64,000 bases of DNA from Euborellia annulipes (GCA_023213315.1 JAKCPI010001650.1:1-64000); one strand, 5' to 3'. Positions 45,229 through 57,092 are shown, counted from the first letter of the stretch. The notes: generated by a model from the sequence alone, not told the origin. Numbers and translations: made by a program.

Positions 45229-45404
45229 TAATGTACATAAGAAGAGACAAAGAGATTAGAATCGGGAAAACATTATCAATTATAAATTATAAATTTTTTC
45301 TTTTTTCGTCTTAGAGTACAACCAAATTTTTAGAATATATTTTTTATTTTTTACAAGGCTTTTATAAATATACTAGACGCAAAGCCCCGCCTTCGGTAAA
45401 TGAA

Positions 45405-45845
45405 AGTGGTGTTCTGTGCTTGTCACACCAGATTTTTCGTGTCAAGATATATTTAGTTTCAGCCGATATATTAGAATTCAAGATGTAAAATGTATAAGTA
45501 TAGGAAAATATTTATATTTTGTTACCATGGCAACCATTTCTCCTATCTTTCCTATGAAGTACAAGAGTAAAGTGGTCTTCAGAATATTTCAATGTCAAAA
45601 TGAGAATATACATTTTAAAGAGCATCTAAAAAATGATTTTTGAATTAAAAAAAAATCGTTGGAGCGAATTTTCAGAAAATCAAAAAAAAAAAAAAAAAAA
45701 ACTGAAAAAGTACATCAGTAAAGTACTAGTACTCTTTGGTCGATTTTGATTAAAAGCTTATTTTCACGCCCTAGGAGGGTACCTAACTTAAATATAAAAT
45801 TTCAACCTCCTAGCTCAATTCCTTCATGCTTAAAATTGAACACAC
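45405..45845 (-). repeat. Family A, right two-thirds
   Basis: From the hairpin arm to AAATTGAACACAC. Perfect X-box GTTACCATGGCAAC at 45521-45534. Confidence 0.8.
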
Positions 45846-45849
45846 ACAA

Positions 45850-46073
45850 ATGCTCCCCCCCCCCCCAAAATGACGTCACTGGTATAAACCTGCTTCCTGG
45901 CCTCCACTATCTTCTTTCAAATTTCTCTATTTTCGGAATAAAAAAAAACACACCAACAAGAACAAAAAGGATTTTAATTTAAAATAAATAAATAAAAAGC
46001 CAATAAATTAAACACAATTACAAAATTTCGTCTTTTAACGAAAACGGTTTATTTGATGAAATTCAATTAATAA

Positions 46074-46107
<34 letters not shown>

Positions 46108-46519
46108 CTCTCCATTTGAATTTTACATTAATCTAGTGTTTGCAAATTCTCATATATATGTGTGTGTGTATGTTATTACTCACTCACACAGACAATTACA
46201 TTTCTAATTAAAATCTCATCGGGTAAATTTAAAACAGAGCAGGTGTATTTTTTTTTTTTTTTTTAATGAACCATGTTGAATTATTAATTGATAGCGCGGC
46301 ACCATCGAGTGCATTTGCATGCATGCACATGCATGTTGGTGTGATGACCTCCACCCCCCATCCCCCCACACACACACATACTGCTCTTTTTAATTACTAA
46401 AAATTAATTTAAAAAGAGAGAATAGATGAACCTTTCATTTTGGGTTGTAACAAAAACAAATGCGTCATCAATCAACAATATTTTACTTCTTGTTTAATTT
46501 TAATTTATAATAATTGTGA
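45850..46519. other. Unrecognised sequence with microsatellites
   Basis: C run at 45856-45866, GA run at 46077-46106, CA run near 46367-46378, and GCATGCATGCACATGCATG near 46316. Confidence 0.4.
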
Positions 46520-46646
46520 AGCCCGTGCGTGACACGTGACTTAGATCCCCGTTTGCATCCCGTCCTAAGCAGAATTTGAATTGAATTAGCTTCCAATCAT
46601 GCTTGAAATAAATAATTTGTTCAAAAAAAATAAATAAAAATAAAAT
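46520..46646 (+). mobile_element. SINE family C, 5' shortened
   Basis: GTTTGCATCCCGTCCTAAGC and GAATTGAATTAGCTTCC with an A-rich end. Confidence 0.4.
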
Positions 46647-46667
46647 AAAAAATCTGGTGTGACTGGC

Positions 46668-46915
46668 GCAAAGCTTATTTTTCACGGTCCCAGGGGGGTG
46701 ACTAACTTAAATATAAAATTTCATCTTCCTAGCTCAATTTCTTCATCCTTTAAATTGAATCCAGACAGACCATGTCGCGAAAACCACTTTTTTGGATTCA
46801 GGGGACCTCAAAACGTGAAGATCCATCAAAATATCAACATCGAATTTTTGACATGAATCCAATACTTTCTCTCTCTATATATATTAACATGTAAAGAGGT
46901 AAGAGAAAGTAAAAA
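46668..46915 (-). repeat. Family A, left third
   Basis: Short copy ending in AGGTAAGAGAAAGTAA. Confidence 0.75.
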
Positions 46916-46919
46916 CATG

Positions 46920-47315
46920 ACTAAATAGTCATGAAATTATAATTTTAATTGAATCCAATTATTATTATGATATTATCTAATAGTGCAGCATAGGATTAAT
47001 TAGAAAGAATATATATAGCTATAGCTATATTATAGCTATATATGTATACATATGTTGGAATGCATTTGTACGTATTTCCCTTCTTCATCATTTCCTCTTG
47101 CTATACTATCATAAAACATGTTGTTGTTTGGTTTTTAGTCATCAAAAGAAAAAGGCGTGATCTCCAAGGACAGAACAGGCAAAAACACTTAATCCATTTC
47201 CCTCTTTTATTTTTATCAAAGACCTTTTTGTTCTCTATCCCGTACTGTGAAGGAAATTTGAATAGAAATTAATTAACGAGACATTATTTTTGTCAATCAA
47301 ATTTCTTGATAGCTT
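46920..47315. other. AT-rich sequence without recognised gene
   Basis: A TATAGCTATAGCTATA microsatellite near 47015-47040; nothing else. Confidence 0.4.
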
Positions 47316-47448
47316 GTGGGCCCTAACACAGTGATAGAGTTCTTGCAATCCCGATAAAAATTTATTTCAATTAAATTGGCTACCAATCAAGAGAAATAAA
47401 CGAACAGGGTCTCAATGCCTAAAAACACCTTAAATTAAAAATCTGATG
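47316..47448 (+). mobile_element. SINE family C
   Basis: ATTTATTTCAATTAAATTGG, GGGTCTCAATGCC and the AACACCTTAAATT end. Confidence 0.45.
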
Positions 47449-47594
47449 GGATTGTCACACCAGATTTTTTGTGTTTAATCCGTCCCTGCCTATGAAGTAC
47501 AAGAGTAAAGTGTGCTTCAAAAGAATTTAAGAGCAAAATGAAAATTGACATTTTAAAGAATATCTAAGAAATATTGATTTTTGATTGATCCAAA

Positions 47595-48096
47595 AATGGT
47601 CTGTCTGTCTGTGTACAAAATATCTCAAGAACGAAAAGAGCTAGGAGGTTGAAATTTTATATTTAAATTAGGCACCCCCATGGGACGTGACACGAAGCTT
47701 TTGAACAAAATCGACCAAAGAGTACTAGCACTTTACTAATGTACTTTTTCAGCTTTTTTTCTTAAAATTGGCTCTAACGATTTTGATTAAAATTCAAAAA
47801 TCAATTATTTTATAGATTCTCTTTAAAATGTATATTCTCATTTTGTGATTGAAATCTTCTGAAGACCACTTTACTCTTGTACTCCATAGAAAAGATAGGA
47901 GAAATGGTTGCCATGGTATCAAAATATAAATATTTTCCCATACTTATAAATTTTATATCTTGAAATTCGAATGTACCGTACTGTCGGAAACTAAATATAT
48001 GTCGACACAACAAATTTGGTGTGACAAGCACAGAACACAACTTTCGATTACCGAAGATAAGAAAAAGTTGTGCACCGTGCTGGTCACACCAGATTT
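47595..48096 (+). repeat. Family A, right two-thirds
   Basis: From GTCTGTCTGTCTGTG to the terminal hairpin at 48009-48096. X-box variant GTTGCCATGGTATC at 47907-47920. Confidence 0.8.
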
Positions 48097-48435
48097 TTTG
48101 TGTCGACATATATTTAGTTTCCAATAGCACCTTAGTTCCAAACTTGTATTAAAGCACTACAGTTGTCTGCTTGTTTATTTTACAAAATTTGAATCTGACA
48201 TTTGGACATTTTATACACAATAGAAAATCCTAAATAAATTCAAAATTTCATAAAAATTGGAAAAAAATTTTTTTTAATGCGTAAAAAGTTCCAAAAAAAA
48301 CATATTTTCTCAATTTTTCTTGGGTCAGGAAGCTTTCTTGGGAAGGCCACGAGCCTTCTGGAGGAGGGGACCCGGACCCTTCTAGTTACGCCCACGGCTA
48401 GGGGTCGTTTCTCAGTTATTCTTAATTACATTGAA

Positions 48436-49420
48436 TAGAGGTAAAGGTGGTATTATGAGCCCCTAGTTTCTTTTTTGTTATAATAAATTTTTTTTAAATA
48501 ATTTTTGCTAAATTATTTGTGTTGAACTTCAACTATAACAATTGATGAATATATTTAAAAAGTATGCAGTCGATTAAATACACAGAAAGTGAAATAATAA
48601 CAAAAAATCAAAAAAGTTCGTTTTGTTGAAAAAATTTTCTGTGCTGGTATTATGAGCCCCTAGAGTAAATACATGAAAAAGAGTGTTAAAAAGAGGTTAG
48701 TAATACAAATATCCTTTATGAAAATTGTATTTTGTTAATTACAAAACTATATTAGTGTAAATAAGTTGGAAAACAGAAAATATTTTATGATCTACAAAAG
48801 TCACAAATATAAACATCTTTTTCAGTCCCAGCACAGTCATTGTGCGCCCACATTTCACACATCAGGCACTATATCCACAGTTCTCCTTGATGATTGGCAG
48901 AGTAAAGTCCTACATAAAACTTACAGGGAGTATGCTCATCTCCGGGATTATCAACTCCCACTGACATTTCCAAAACGGACTCTCCGGTATTGACGGACCA
49001 TCAAAAATTGGGGCTCATATACCAGGCACAGAAGGGGGCTCACATTACCGACATAGCCATATTGAATTTCCTCAAAGCATATTCTATCTTTGTTACTGTC
49101 TAAATTAATTATCACCTACATTAAATCAAAGCTTAAAACCTACTCTATTAGATTGCGTAGCCTATTAAAGTAAATGTAATCGAATAATAATCATAATTAA
49201 GGGCTAAATAGGTACCTTTCAAAGTTTTTTAGTAGAAGAAAACACAAACACCTGATTTATCCACCATCTATCATTAACAACTGAACCAAAGCTCTCTAGA
49301 GGCCTAAAAAAGAACGGAACACAGTGTTTCCATCAATCCCCATTAGATTGTGTGAACTCTATGACGAGATATAGGGGGCTCATAATACCTACAGGGCTCA
49401 TATTACCACCTTTACCTCTA
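48436..49420. mobile_element. TIR DNA element with internal GAGCCC motifs
   Basis: Ends TAGAGGTAAAGGTGGTA and its inverse, about 28 bp, with TA as possible target site. Six copies of a TATTATGAGCCCC-like motif lie inside, two direct on the left and four inverted on the right. The 75-codon frame at 48766-48993 has no transposase signature. Confidence 0.65.
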
Positions 49421-49478
49421 CCAATTAATTTAGAAAAATAGAGATAAAATTTAAATAAATATCGGAACCTAATCAAGG

Positions 49479-49737
49479 GTGGATACAAGAGAGGGGGGGA
49501 TAAAGTAGTTAATTACCCCCCCCCCCCCGAGATTTGAAAAAATTATTTTTTTCGAAAAAAATTTATTTTGAAAGTAAAATTTTAAAAATTAATACTTAAA
49601 AACTTGATTTGTATTTATATTCTGGTAAACAAGTACATAATGCGCCTTTAAATTACCAAAATTAAGAAAAAAATTGTCTGCTGTGCGACCAGTCACACCA
49701 GCCCACCCCCCCCCCCGAGAAACACCTTTTGCTATGT
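49479..49737 (+). mobile_element. Element F, copy 3
   Basis: AAGGGTGGATACAAG at the left, C runs, and GAGAAACACCTTTT at the right. Confidence 0.6.
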
Positions 49738-49904
49738 GTAGTGCGGAACAACGCCCTAAAACTCTGCAGATGGCCTTTATCAAGGCATATACGTAGCGAG
49801 AGTTTTAATATAAAAAAAATATCTTTCTTTAAAAATTTGTTTCAATTCCAAAATATCATAATTCAAAAAGATTGATTCAATAAATGAATCAATAAACGAG
49901 GAGG

Positions 49905-50006
49905 ATGGCGGCCTCACAGGAGTTTATCACAGTTTGTGATAAACGACAGCCGAGGGCCGTCACTTTGACTAAAATTTCACTTCAGTTGAGTTTAGAGAAA
50001 TCCAAG
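49905..50006 (+). other. Candidate first coding exon (unrecognised)
   Basis: GAGGAGGATGGCG gives a strong start context (A/G at -3, G at +4). 34 codons (MAASQEFITVCDKRQPRAVT...) run to AAG|GTGACA, a plausible donor at a codon boundary. Composition is balanced and basic, unlike flanking DNA. No family recognised. It reads on in frame into a glycine/G-run segment, which supports a splice at this point. Confidence 0.4.
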
Positions 50007-50450
50007 GTGACAAGGGGTGTGGGGGGGGGCGGGGGTGGTGTTTTATACGTATATGGAAATGCTCGCCCTTTCGGTGTGCATTGCCTCTGCCCCCTCTCTT
50101 TGCGCTCTTGACAGCCGGTGGTTAACTTGTGCGTTTTATCGGTTTCTCTTCCTTAAAGGAGGTGAGGGTGAAGGGAAACCCAATCCGAGTGCAAAAACCC
50201 TTTCCCTCCCCCCACCCCGCCCTTCTTACAGGCACACGCACTTAGCCATGTATAATATATACTCTCTTTTATGTTGACACTTTTATCAAACGGCCAGAAA
50301 TGAATAAATAAAAAACTAAAAAGAGAAGATAATGAAAATATCAAACTCTCTCTCTCTCTCTTTTTTAAAAAGGAAATTAAAACTTTTACATGTATGATGA
50401 TGATGATAAATCATCATTTAAGTTCTAAAACTCGTTATTTCTTTTGGTTT
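50007..50450. other. Unrecognised GC-moderate to AT-rich sequence
   Basis: G run near 50020, CT run at 50345-50361, ATG/GAT run near 50395-50410. Confidence 0.35.
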
Positions 50451-50452
50451 TT

Positions 50453-50590
50453 AAGGTTGTTCGGACCCCGTACCCCGTAAGTCATAATAGGATCGAAATT
50501 TTTGAAATTTGAATGCATAAATTCATTATTATAATTTAGTCGTGACCTATCATTGGGTTAAGTTAATAATTTCATTACCAATATAATAAA
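50453..50590 (+). mobile_element. Element I, left-end fragment
   Basis: AAGGTTGTTCGGACCCCGTA and the following GTAAGTCATAATAG match 30106-30250. Confidence 0.6.
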
Positions 50591-50601
50591 AAAAACCTTT
50601 T

Positions 50602-50869
50602 AAAAAAATGCTTTTATTTAAATTGAACTAAAAAGAGAGAAATAATTTAATTTAATTGTTCTTGTTAAAATTGTTGAATATTTATGACTTAAAATAAAAG
50701 CGTGGAGCGCAGATTGATAGCTTAAGGAATTGTATATACTTAGAGCCTCAGAATCACTTCGACACGCCCCACGCTTTTATTTTAAGTCATAAATATTCAA
50801 CAATTTTAACAAGAAGAATTAAATTATTTCTCTCTTTTTAGTTCAATTTAAATAAAAGCATTTTTTTAC
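50602..50869. repeat. Inverted repeat with about 102 bp arms
   Basis: 50602-50705 and 50769-50869 are near-perfect inverted copies around a 63-base loop. AT-rich except AAAAGCGTGG at the loop side. Confidence 0.8.
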
Positions 50870-50910
50870 ACAGTTTTTTTTTTATTATACTTTCATTTTA
50901 AACTTTTTAG

Positions 50911-51606
50911 TCTTTTTACTTTCTCTTACCTATGTATATATGTAATATATATATAGAGAGAAAGTATTGGATTCATGTCAAAAATTCGATGTCGAGATTT
51001 TGATGGATCTTCACGTTTTGAGGTCCCCTGAATCCAAAAAAGTGGTTTTCGCGACATGGTCTGTCTGTGGGTGGGTGGGTGGGTGGGTGGGTGGGTGGGG
51101 TGTGTGTGTGTGTTCAATTTTAAGCATGAAGGAATTGAGCTACGAGGTTGAAATTTTATATTTAAGTTAAACACTCCCCGGGACCGGAAAAATAAGCTTT
51201 TAATCAAAATCGGCCAAAGAGTACTAGTACTTTATTGATGTACTTTTTCAGTTTTTTTCGATTTTCTCAAAATTTGCTCCAACGATTTTTTTTAAAATTC
51301 AAAAATCAATTATTTTTTAGATGCTCTTTAAAATGTATATTCTCATTTTGCGATTGAAATCTTCTGAAGACCACTTTACTCTTGTGTTTCATAGGAAAGA
51401 TAGGAGAAATGGTTGCCATGGTAACAAAATATAAATATTTACCCATACTTATAAATTTTTACATCTTGAATTCAATTGTACTCTACTGTCAGAAACTAAA
51501 TACATGTCGACACGAAAAATCTGGTGTGACAAGCACAGTGCACAACTTTCGATTACCGAAGGTAAGAGAAAGTTGTGTGCTGTGCGCCAGTCACACCAGA
51601 TTTTTT
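50911..51606 (+). repeat. Family A dispersed repeat, full length
   Basis: All landmarks: terminal TACTTTCTCTTACC, GGGT microsatellite (51066-51100), AGTACTAGTACT, perfect X-box GTTGCCATGGTAAC (51412-51425), and hairpin 51518-51606. A good reference copy. Confidence 0.9.
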
Positions 51607-51968
51607 TATTATAGAGTATTAAAAAAAAAAGGGAAAATGCGTGAAATAAAGTACCACATTAATTTGGTCAATTTTGCTAAAACCCGACTCACAGTTTGCG
51701 TCATCAAAAATGACCCTTAAATATCAAATTTCACTCCTCTAGTTCATTGGGAAGTGACTTAAACAAAGACTCAAAGTTGGTGATTTTGAAAGAATAAGTT
51801 CAATAAAAGCATTTAATTAATAAAAATAATAAGTGACTTTTGACGCAAGTATTTTTTCGCATAATATAAATCTGGCAATAATATTGAGGTGATGGCTATT
51901 GACAGATATGAGCAGGATGGCAGGCAGGAAAGAAATCAGACAAAATCAATCTTTATCTGATTTTATTT

Positions 51969-52017
51969 CGATTGCCGACGTTTCGGACGCAAATCGCGCC
52001 CTTCCTCAGGACAATCG
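51969..52017 (-). ncRNA. Hammerhead-like ribozyme motif, best copy
   Basis: Minus strand: stem I CGATTGTC with GGCAATCG (eight pairs, one G-U), core CTGAGGA, extra A, stem II GGGCGC with GCGTCC (six pairs, one G-U, loop GATTT), then GAAACGTC. Confidence 0.65.
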
Positions 52018-52295
52018 ATAGTTAATAAACTACAGATGGGCGTATTTTGTTTATTAACAATATAAAAACACAATTCACGCGTGTGAGATGCATTGTTTCT
52101 TGCTGTATATATTTGATAGCATTCATTGACGCCTTTCGCATTTAAATTAATTTTATTTTTTTTTTTTTTAATGCGAAAGGCGTCAATGAATGACATCAAA
52201 AATATATCGCAAGAAACAATGCATCTCACACGCGTGAATTGTGTTTTTATATTGTTAATAAACAAAATACGCCCCATCTGTATTTTATTAATTAT

Positions 52296-52343
52296 CGATT
52301 GTCCTGAGGAAGGGCGCGATTTGCGACCGAAACGTCGACAATC
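52296..52343 (+). ncRNA. Hammerhead-like ribozyme motif, twin of best copy
   Basis: Stem I GATTGTC with GACAATC (seven perfect pairs), CTGAGGA at 52304, extra A, stem II GGGCGC with GCGACC (five of six), GAAACGTC. The G-U in the twin is A-U here. Confidence 0.65.
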
Positions 52344-52564
52344 AAAATAAAATTGGATAAAAATTGATTAAATTTTTGTCTGATTTCTTCCTTGGCTGCC
52401 ATTCTACTCACATCTGAAAATCTGGCAATATTTGCATTTAACAGCTGTTTATGTTGAACTTGCTGTAGAGTTCAGTTGTATTTTATTTATAACATTATCA
52501 TGAATAATGAAAATCAGTCGATAGTCGGGCGATTTGTGAGAAAAAATATCTTAAATTGAAAAAA

Positions 52565-53070
52565 AAATCTGGTGTGACTGGCGCACAGCACACAACTTTT
52601 TCTTACCTTCGCTAAACGAAAGTTGTGTACTGTGCTTGTCACACCAGATTTTTTGTGTCAACATGGATTTAGTTCCCGACAGTACGGAACATTCGATTTT
52701 CAAGATGTAAAATTTATAAGTATGGGAAAATATTTATATTTTGTTACCATGGCAACCATTTCTCCTATCTTCCCTATGAAATACAAGAGTAAAGTGGTCT
52801 TCAGAAGATTTCAATTGCAAAATGAGAATATACATTTGAAAGAGCATCTAAAAAAATAATTGATTTTTGAATTACAAAAAAAAAATCGTTAGAGCAAATT
52901 TTGAGAAAATCGAAAAAAAAAACTGAAAAAGTACATCAGTAAAGTACTAGTACTCTTTGGCCGATTTTGATTAAAAGCTTATTTTCACGCTCCCCGAGGG
53001 TGTTTAACTTATATATAAAATTTCAGCCTCATAGCTCAATTCCTTCATGCCTAAAATTGAACATCCAGAA
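52565..53070 (-). repeat. Family A, right two-thirds
   Basis: Hairpin 52565-52654 and perfect X-box GTTACCATGGCAAC at 52743-52756. Confidence 0.85.
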
Positions 53071-53859
53071 GCTGAGGAGAAAATTTCGTCAGAAAATTTT
53101 ATTTTCACTGACTTGTGGCTTATGACTATCTTCGATTGTCCCCTTCAATTAATTAATTTCTCACTTTTTGTTACGTTTTAATACCAATTCATTGAGGCTG
53201 TCTATATCAACCCCCTACAATTGATACGATCTTTTTAAAAGAAAATATTACGATATCATGTGAGATGTAATTCAGAAACCCTCTCTCTCTTTGGGAGGGT
53301 ATTTATAAGGCTCCCTAGGCGATAAACTGTGTGTACCCTGAGGAAGAGCTTTATGGGTTTTATGAGCTCTCCCCTCCCCCCTTGTTTTTTTTGAGAACGA
53401 CTCGTATGCAAAATGTATGTATATTTATATGATCCTTCTTACCACATAGTGTCTTCTAAAGAGAGAGAGGTTTCATAAAAATAACAAAAAAATTTATTTT
53501 CCCCTCTCTCTCTCTCTCTCTTCACCAAAGGGATAGTAAATAAAACGCTAGGGTAATTTTATAAATGGTCATTTATATATGTAATATATTATGGTTCTAG
53601 AGAGAGAGGAGAGAGGGGGGGCAATAAATACGTGTATGTATATTTAGAAGCCCTAAAAGAGGTATTTTCTCTCTGAGTGATAAATATATTTTTGTCCCGT
53701 ATTTTTTTTTTTCTTTTTTTTCTAAAACGTATAATCATACCGGAATGAAATTTCATTTAGATCAATTAGCTAATTCAAAAATTATAAGGTCAAGAGATGT
53801 GGATTCTGATTTCAGTCAGCTCGATGAATCTATATTTTGAGATAGAGACACTCCGAAAC
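53071..53859. other. Unrecognised sequence with CT/GA microsatellites
   Basis: CT run at 53503-53522 and GA-rich runs at 53598-53620; no gene. Confidence 0.4.
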
Positions 53860-54033
53860 ACTTGAAGTTTTTTTAATGGATAGAAATTTATTTCAATTGA
53901 TTGGTATATAATTCATTTGAAATAAAGTGTGCTTCTAAAGAGAGAGTGTCTTCTTGTCGCCTGGGACGGGATTGCGAACCCGCAACTCTTGGTACAAATG
54001 GCCATTAGCATGCTATCCACTACACCAAGGCCC
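53860..54033 (-). mobile_element. SINE family C
   Basis: Minus strand head GGGCCTTGGTGTAGTGGATA, B-box GCGGGTTCGCAATCCC, and the body ending ATAAATTTC. Confidence 0.6.
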
Positions 54034-54039
54034 GGGTGA

Positions 54040-54310
54040 ATGATCTATTTCCGTCTGTCTGTCTGTCACGCTCCATTTAGGGAACTTCCCGTTGGAATTT
54101 TGAAATGAAATTTTATATGCATAAAGAGGTCCCTCTAGGGATTACAGGAAAATTATTTTCATCCCGAAATTCTTATAACTTTTTGAATTATTAATTTCTA
54201 AAGTTACGATTTCTCCCATAGGTAATGTATAGAGAAATATTTATGTATTCTTTTCATTTGATGTATTCTATGAGTAAATGTAAACAAATCCTCAAGCAGG
54301 CACTTGATTG
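54040..54310 (-). repeat. Dispersed repeat family J
   Basis: Minus strand copy of the unit at 33330-33560 and 55430-55650: GGAAATCGTAACTTTA-type start, CAAAATTTCAAACGG, then a CAGACAGAC run. Confidence 0.6.
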
Positions 54311-54337
54311 GAATACGTTATACGTATTATACTGGAT

Positions 54338-54600
54338 GCCCCCGAGTTTGGCGTAGTAGGTAGAGCGCCTCCCTCCTATACCAAACGTCGCGGGTTCGGA
54401 CCCAGGCAGTCCGATGATTTTATTTAAGCCATTTGGATACCAGATGGCTTAAATAGAAATGCCTGAACCCCAAATAGATATATTAATTACAACGGTTATC
54501 GTCAAAGTCTTAAATGGCCTGAGTTGCCGAAAAGACTGTGTGAATGTGTGTGTGAGTGTGAGTGTGAATGAGAAAAAAAGTGTGAATGTTTAAAAAAAAA
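54338..54600 (+). mobile_element. tRNA-derived SINE, family B, reference copy
   Basis: A box TGGCGTAGTAGG, B box GGGTTCGGACCC, hairpin and poly-A, flanked by a perfect 13 bp TATTATACTGGAT duplication (54325-54337, 54601-54613). Confidence 0.9.
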
Positions 54601-54785
54601 TATTATACTGGATTGTAATAGGAATGATAATATTAAGAAAAGCTGGCGGAGGGTCCAGGGGGGAAGCCCCCAGGCTAGTAATAATAATAATAATAATTTA
54701 TCTTAATGGAAAATTAAACCCGATTAATTGTAATCTTATTTAAGCTATTTGGTATGAAATAAATACTATACTATATTCCAATTTC

Positions 54786-54983
54786 AGGCAGTCCGAAGAT
54801 TTTATTTAAGCCATTTGGATACCAAATAGCTTAAATAAGAATGCCTGGACCCCCAATAATAGTATATTTTCATTATAACGGTTATCGTAAAAGTCTTATA
54901 TGGCCTAAGTTGCCGAAAAGACTGTGTGAATGTGTGTGTGAATGTGAGTGTAATTAAGAAAATGCGAGTGTTAAAAAAAAAAA
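54786..54983 (+). mobile_element. SINE family B, head missing
   Basis: Starts at AGGCAGTCCGAAGATTT and continues to poly-A. Confidence 0.75.
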
Positions 54984-54994
54984 TATATAGGCCT

Positions 54995-55390
54995 ATATAT
55001 ATGGGTCATTCCATGCCAAATCGACAAATTTTTTTCCTGACCCCCGCGGATTTCACTGAAAATTTTCTATCTTTTCTTCTACCCCTTAAAAGACATTTTG
55101 AATTTTCAAATTTTTTTACCCAACTAAAAAAAGTTATGGATTTTTGAAAAAAATTGCATTTTTTTTTCAAATAACGATAACTTATTTTAAAATTGATATT
55201 TCGGAACCCCGCAAGGCTATAAAAATTTTGTTTTTTAATGTAGTTTTCAGAAAAAAATACAAAAAATTATTTTAGAAGCCCGGTATATGAAATATTTCAG
55301 TTTTTTTGAAAAAAAACCTAATTTTAATTCGACCATTTTTTTTTTTAACTCAAAAAAAACTTCAACTTTGGCATGGAATGGCCCATATAT
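54995..55390. mobile_element. TIR MITE (GGGTCATTCCATGCC ends)
   Basis: GGGTCATTCCATGCCAAA at the left and TTTGGCATGGAATGGCCC at the right, extended by ATATAT on both sides. Non-coding. Confidence 0.7.
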
Positions 55391-55429
55391 ATTCCAATCC
55401 AGTGCCTGTTTGAGGATTTGTTTACATTC

Positions 55430-55650
55430 ATAGAATACATTAATGCAAAGAATACATAAATATTTCCATATATTTCCTATGGGAGAAATCGTAACTTTAA
55501 GAATTAATAACTCAAAAAGTTATTAGAATTTTGGGATGAAAATAATTTCCTGTAATAGAAGGTTCTCTTTAAGTATACAAAGTTTGGCTTCAAAATTTCA
55601 AAATTCAAACGGGAAGTTGCCCAAATAGAGCGTGACAGATAGAAGGACAT
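55430..55650 (+). repeat. Dispersed repeat family J
   Basis: CAAAGAATACATAAATATTT, GGAGAAATCGTAACTTTA and CAAACGGGAAGTTGCC in the family order. Confidence 0.6.
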
Positions 55651-57016
55651 TAGCGAATTATATAAGTTGAAGAGAAGCTGCTGTTGATGTTATGAAATGG
55701 AAAAGAGCAAGTACAGTTGTAAAGAGAGCCTTTGAAATGCCAAATGCCGAAAGGGAGACGTTTCGGACAAATTATATATATTAGAAGATTTAGGATTCTC
55801 TATTGTGTATAAAATATTCAAATATGAGATTAAAATTTTGAATAAAAGCATTTAAAAATAAGCAGTCAACATTTAAAATACACAGAGCCTATGGAAATTC
55901 ATTTGACCACCCTGTAATACCCTCCCTTTCTGATTTCGTTCACCATTTAAATACAAAAAATAAAATCTTCACGAAAAATAATGTTAGTGCCTACAAACAA
56001 GTTGCATGACCCGTGTTAAGTTTAAATAAAATCAAACACATTATACCCTTATTTTTTTTTAATTAACATTTATTTATTGGTTTCACTTATAAAATAATTG
56101 TTCATTTCGAGCCCATAAATAACCCCCCCTCCTTTCTTTTTTTTTTTTTTAAACACATTTTAGATTAATGGAGTTTTAATTGAACTTATATTTTATTAAC
56201 GCCAAAAACAGAGAGAGGGAATAAAATGATTTATAGATATTTAATCGTCTGATTTGCACCAAAATAAAACAAACAAGAGAAATGAGAAATTGCTAGAGTT
56301 ATAGAGGAAAGAGGGGACGGGGGAGGGGGGATGTATGGTAGTTGTATTTAAATTTATGCTCAATTCTAATTGGATTAATTTTGGCCCCGCCCCCTCCATT
56401 CTCTTTCTCTCTCACTCTGGTTTAAAATTGAACTTTGTTTTGTGATATATATGTGGATCTAGAGGAATTTTGTTTTTAGTTTATTTCCACTCTGTAAATG
56501 TGCTGCTCTAATTTAATTAGCCTATTATTATAATATCTTCTCTCTTTTTGTTGTTGTTAATTTCTTCTCTAACGAACGAGGGATTTGTTTCTTTTTTTGT
56601 TTTTTTTTTTAGCTAAGAAAAATAAAAAGGATTTGTTCTTTTGATTCGTTACTGTTTTTTTGGTGCTTTGAAATTTTGATTGGTAACGCTGATTCTAAAA
56701 ATGCCATCGGTTTTGCCCAATCAGCTCTAGTTTTAGAGATATAGGAAAAATTAAATTTTAATTGAAAATCATCTCTAAAGCGGCTTTTATTTTAAATATT
56801 ATAGATTTTAACAATAAGAGGATAAAAGATGTTAAATATAACAGCCACTTTATTTCTTCAATTTTATAGATTTTTTGTAAAGCGTTATCTCTTTAAAAAT
56901 ATGCAGATAGTTGAAATTTCAGCTCCATCGGAGGTGATTTAGTGATGCAAACCTCGGCTAAAAGTTTAAAAAAATCTAGTTTTTTTTCATATATTTGCGA
57001 TATTCTATTTTTTTTT
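55651..57016. other. AT-rich sequence without recognised gene
   Basis: Includes one GACGTTTCGGAC string near 55758 without a partner half-motif. Nothing else recognised. Confidence 0.4.
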
Positions 57017-57092
57017 AACACACTTTTTTTCTCATTCACGCTCACACTCACGCACACATTCATACAGTCTTTTCAGCATCTCAGACCATATA
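57017..57092 (-). mobile_element. SINE family B tail fragment
   Basis: ACACTTTTTTTCTCATTCAC and the following CACTCAC run only. Confidence 0.6.

Larger units (their letters stand above)
51901..52424. mobile_element. Head-to-head ribozyme-motif pair, about 255 bp arms
   Basis: Left 51901-52153 and right 52170-52424 are inverted with a T-rich loop. It lies in sequence related to element I. No ORF; the frames across it are mirror translations. Confidence 0.85.

Noticed and set aside
48766..48993. 75-codon frame as transposase
   Set aside because: No catalytic triad, zinc finger or helix-turn-helix signature; too short.
49773..49800. Further hammerhead-like motif
   Set aside because: CTGCAGA and a GGCC stem are followed by ATATACG, not GAAA; too degenerate.
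54338..54413. tRNA gene
   Set aside because: A and B boxes are present but the cloverleaf arms do not pair, and the sequence continues as a SINE with poly-A.
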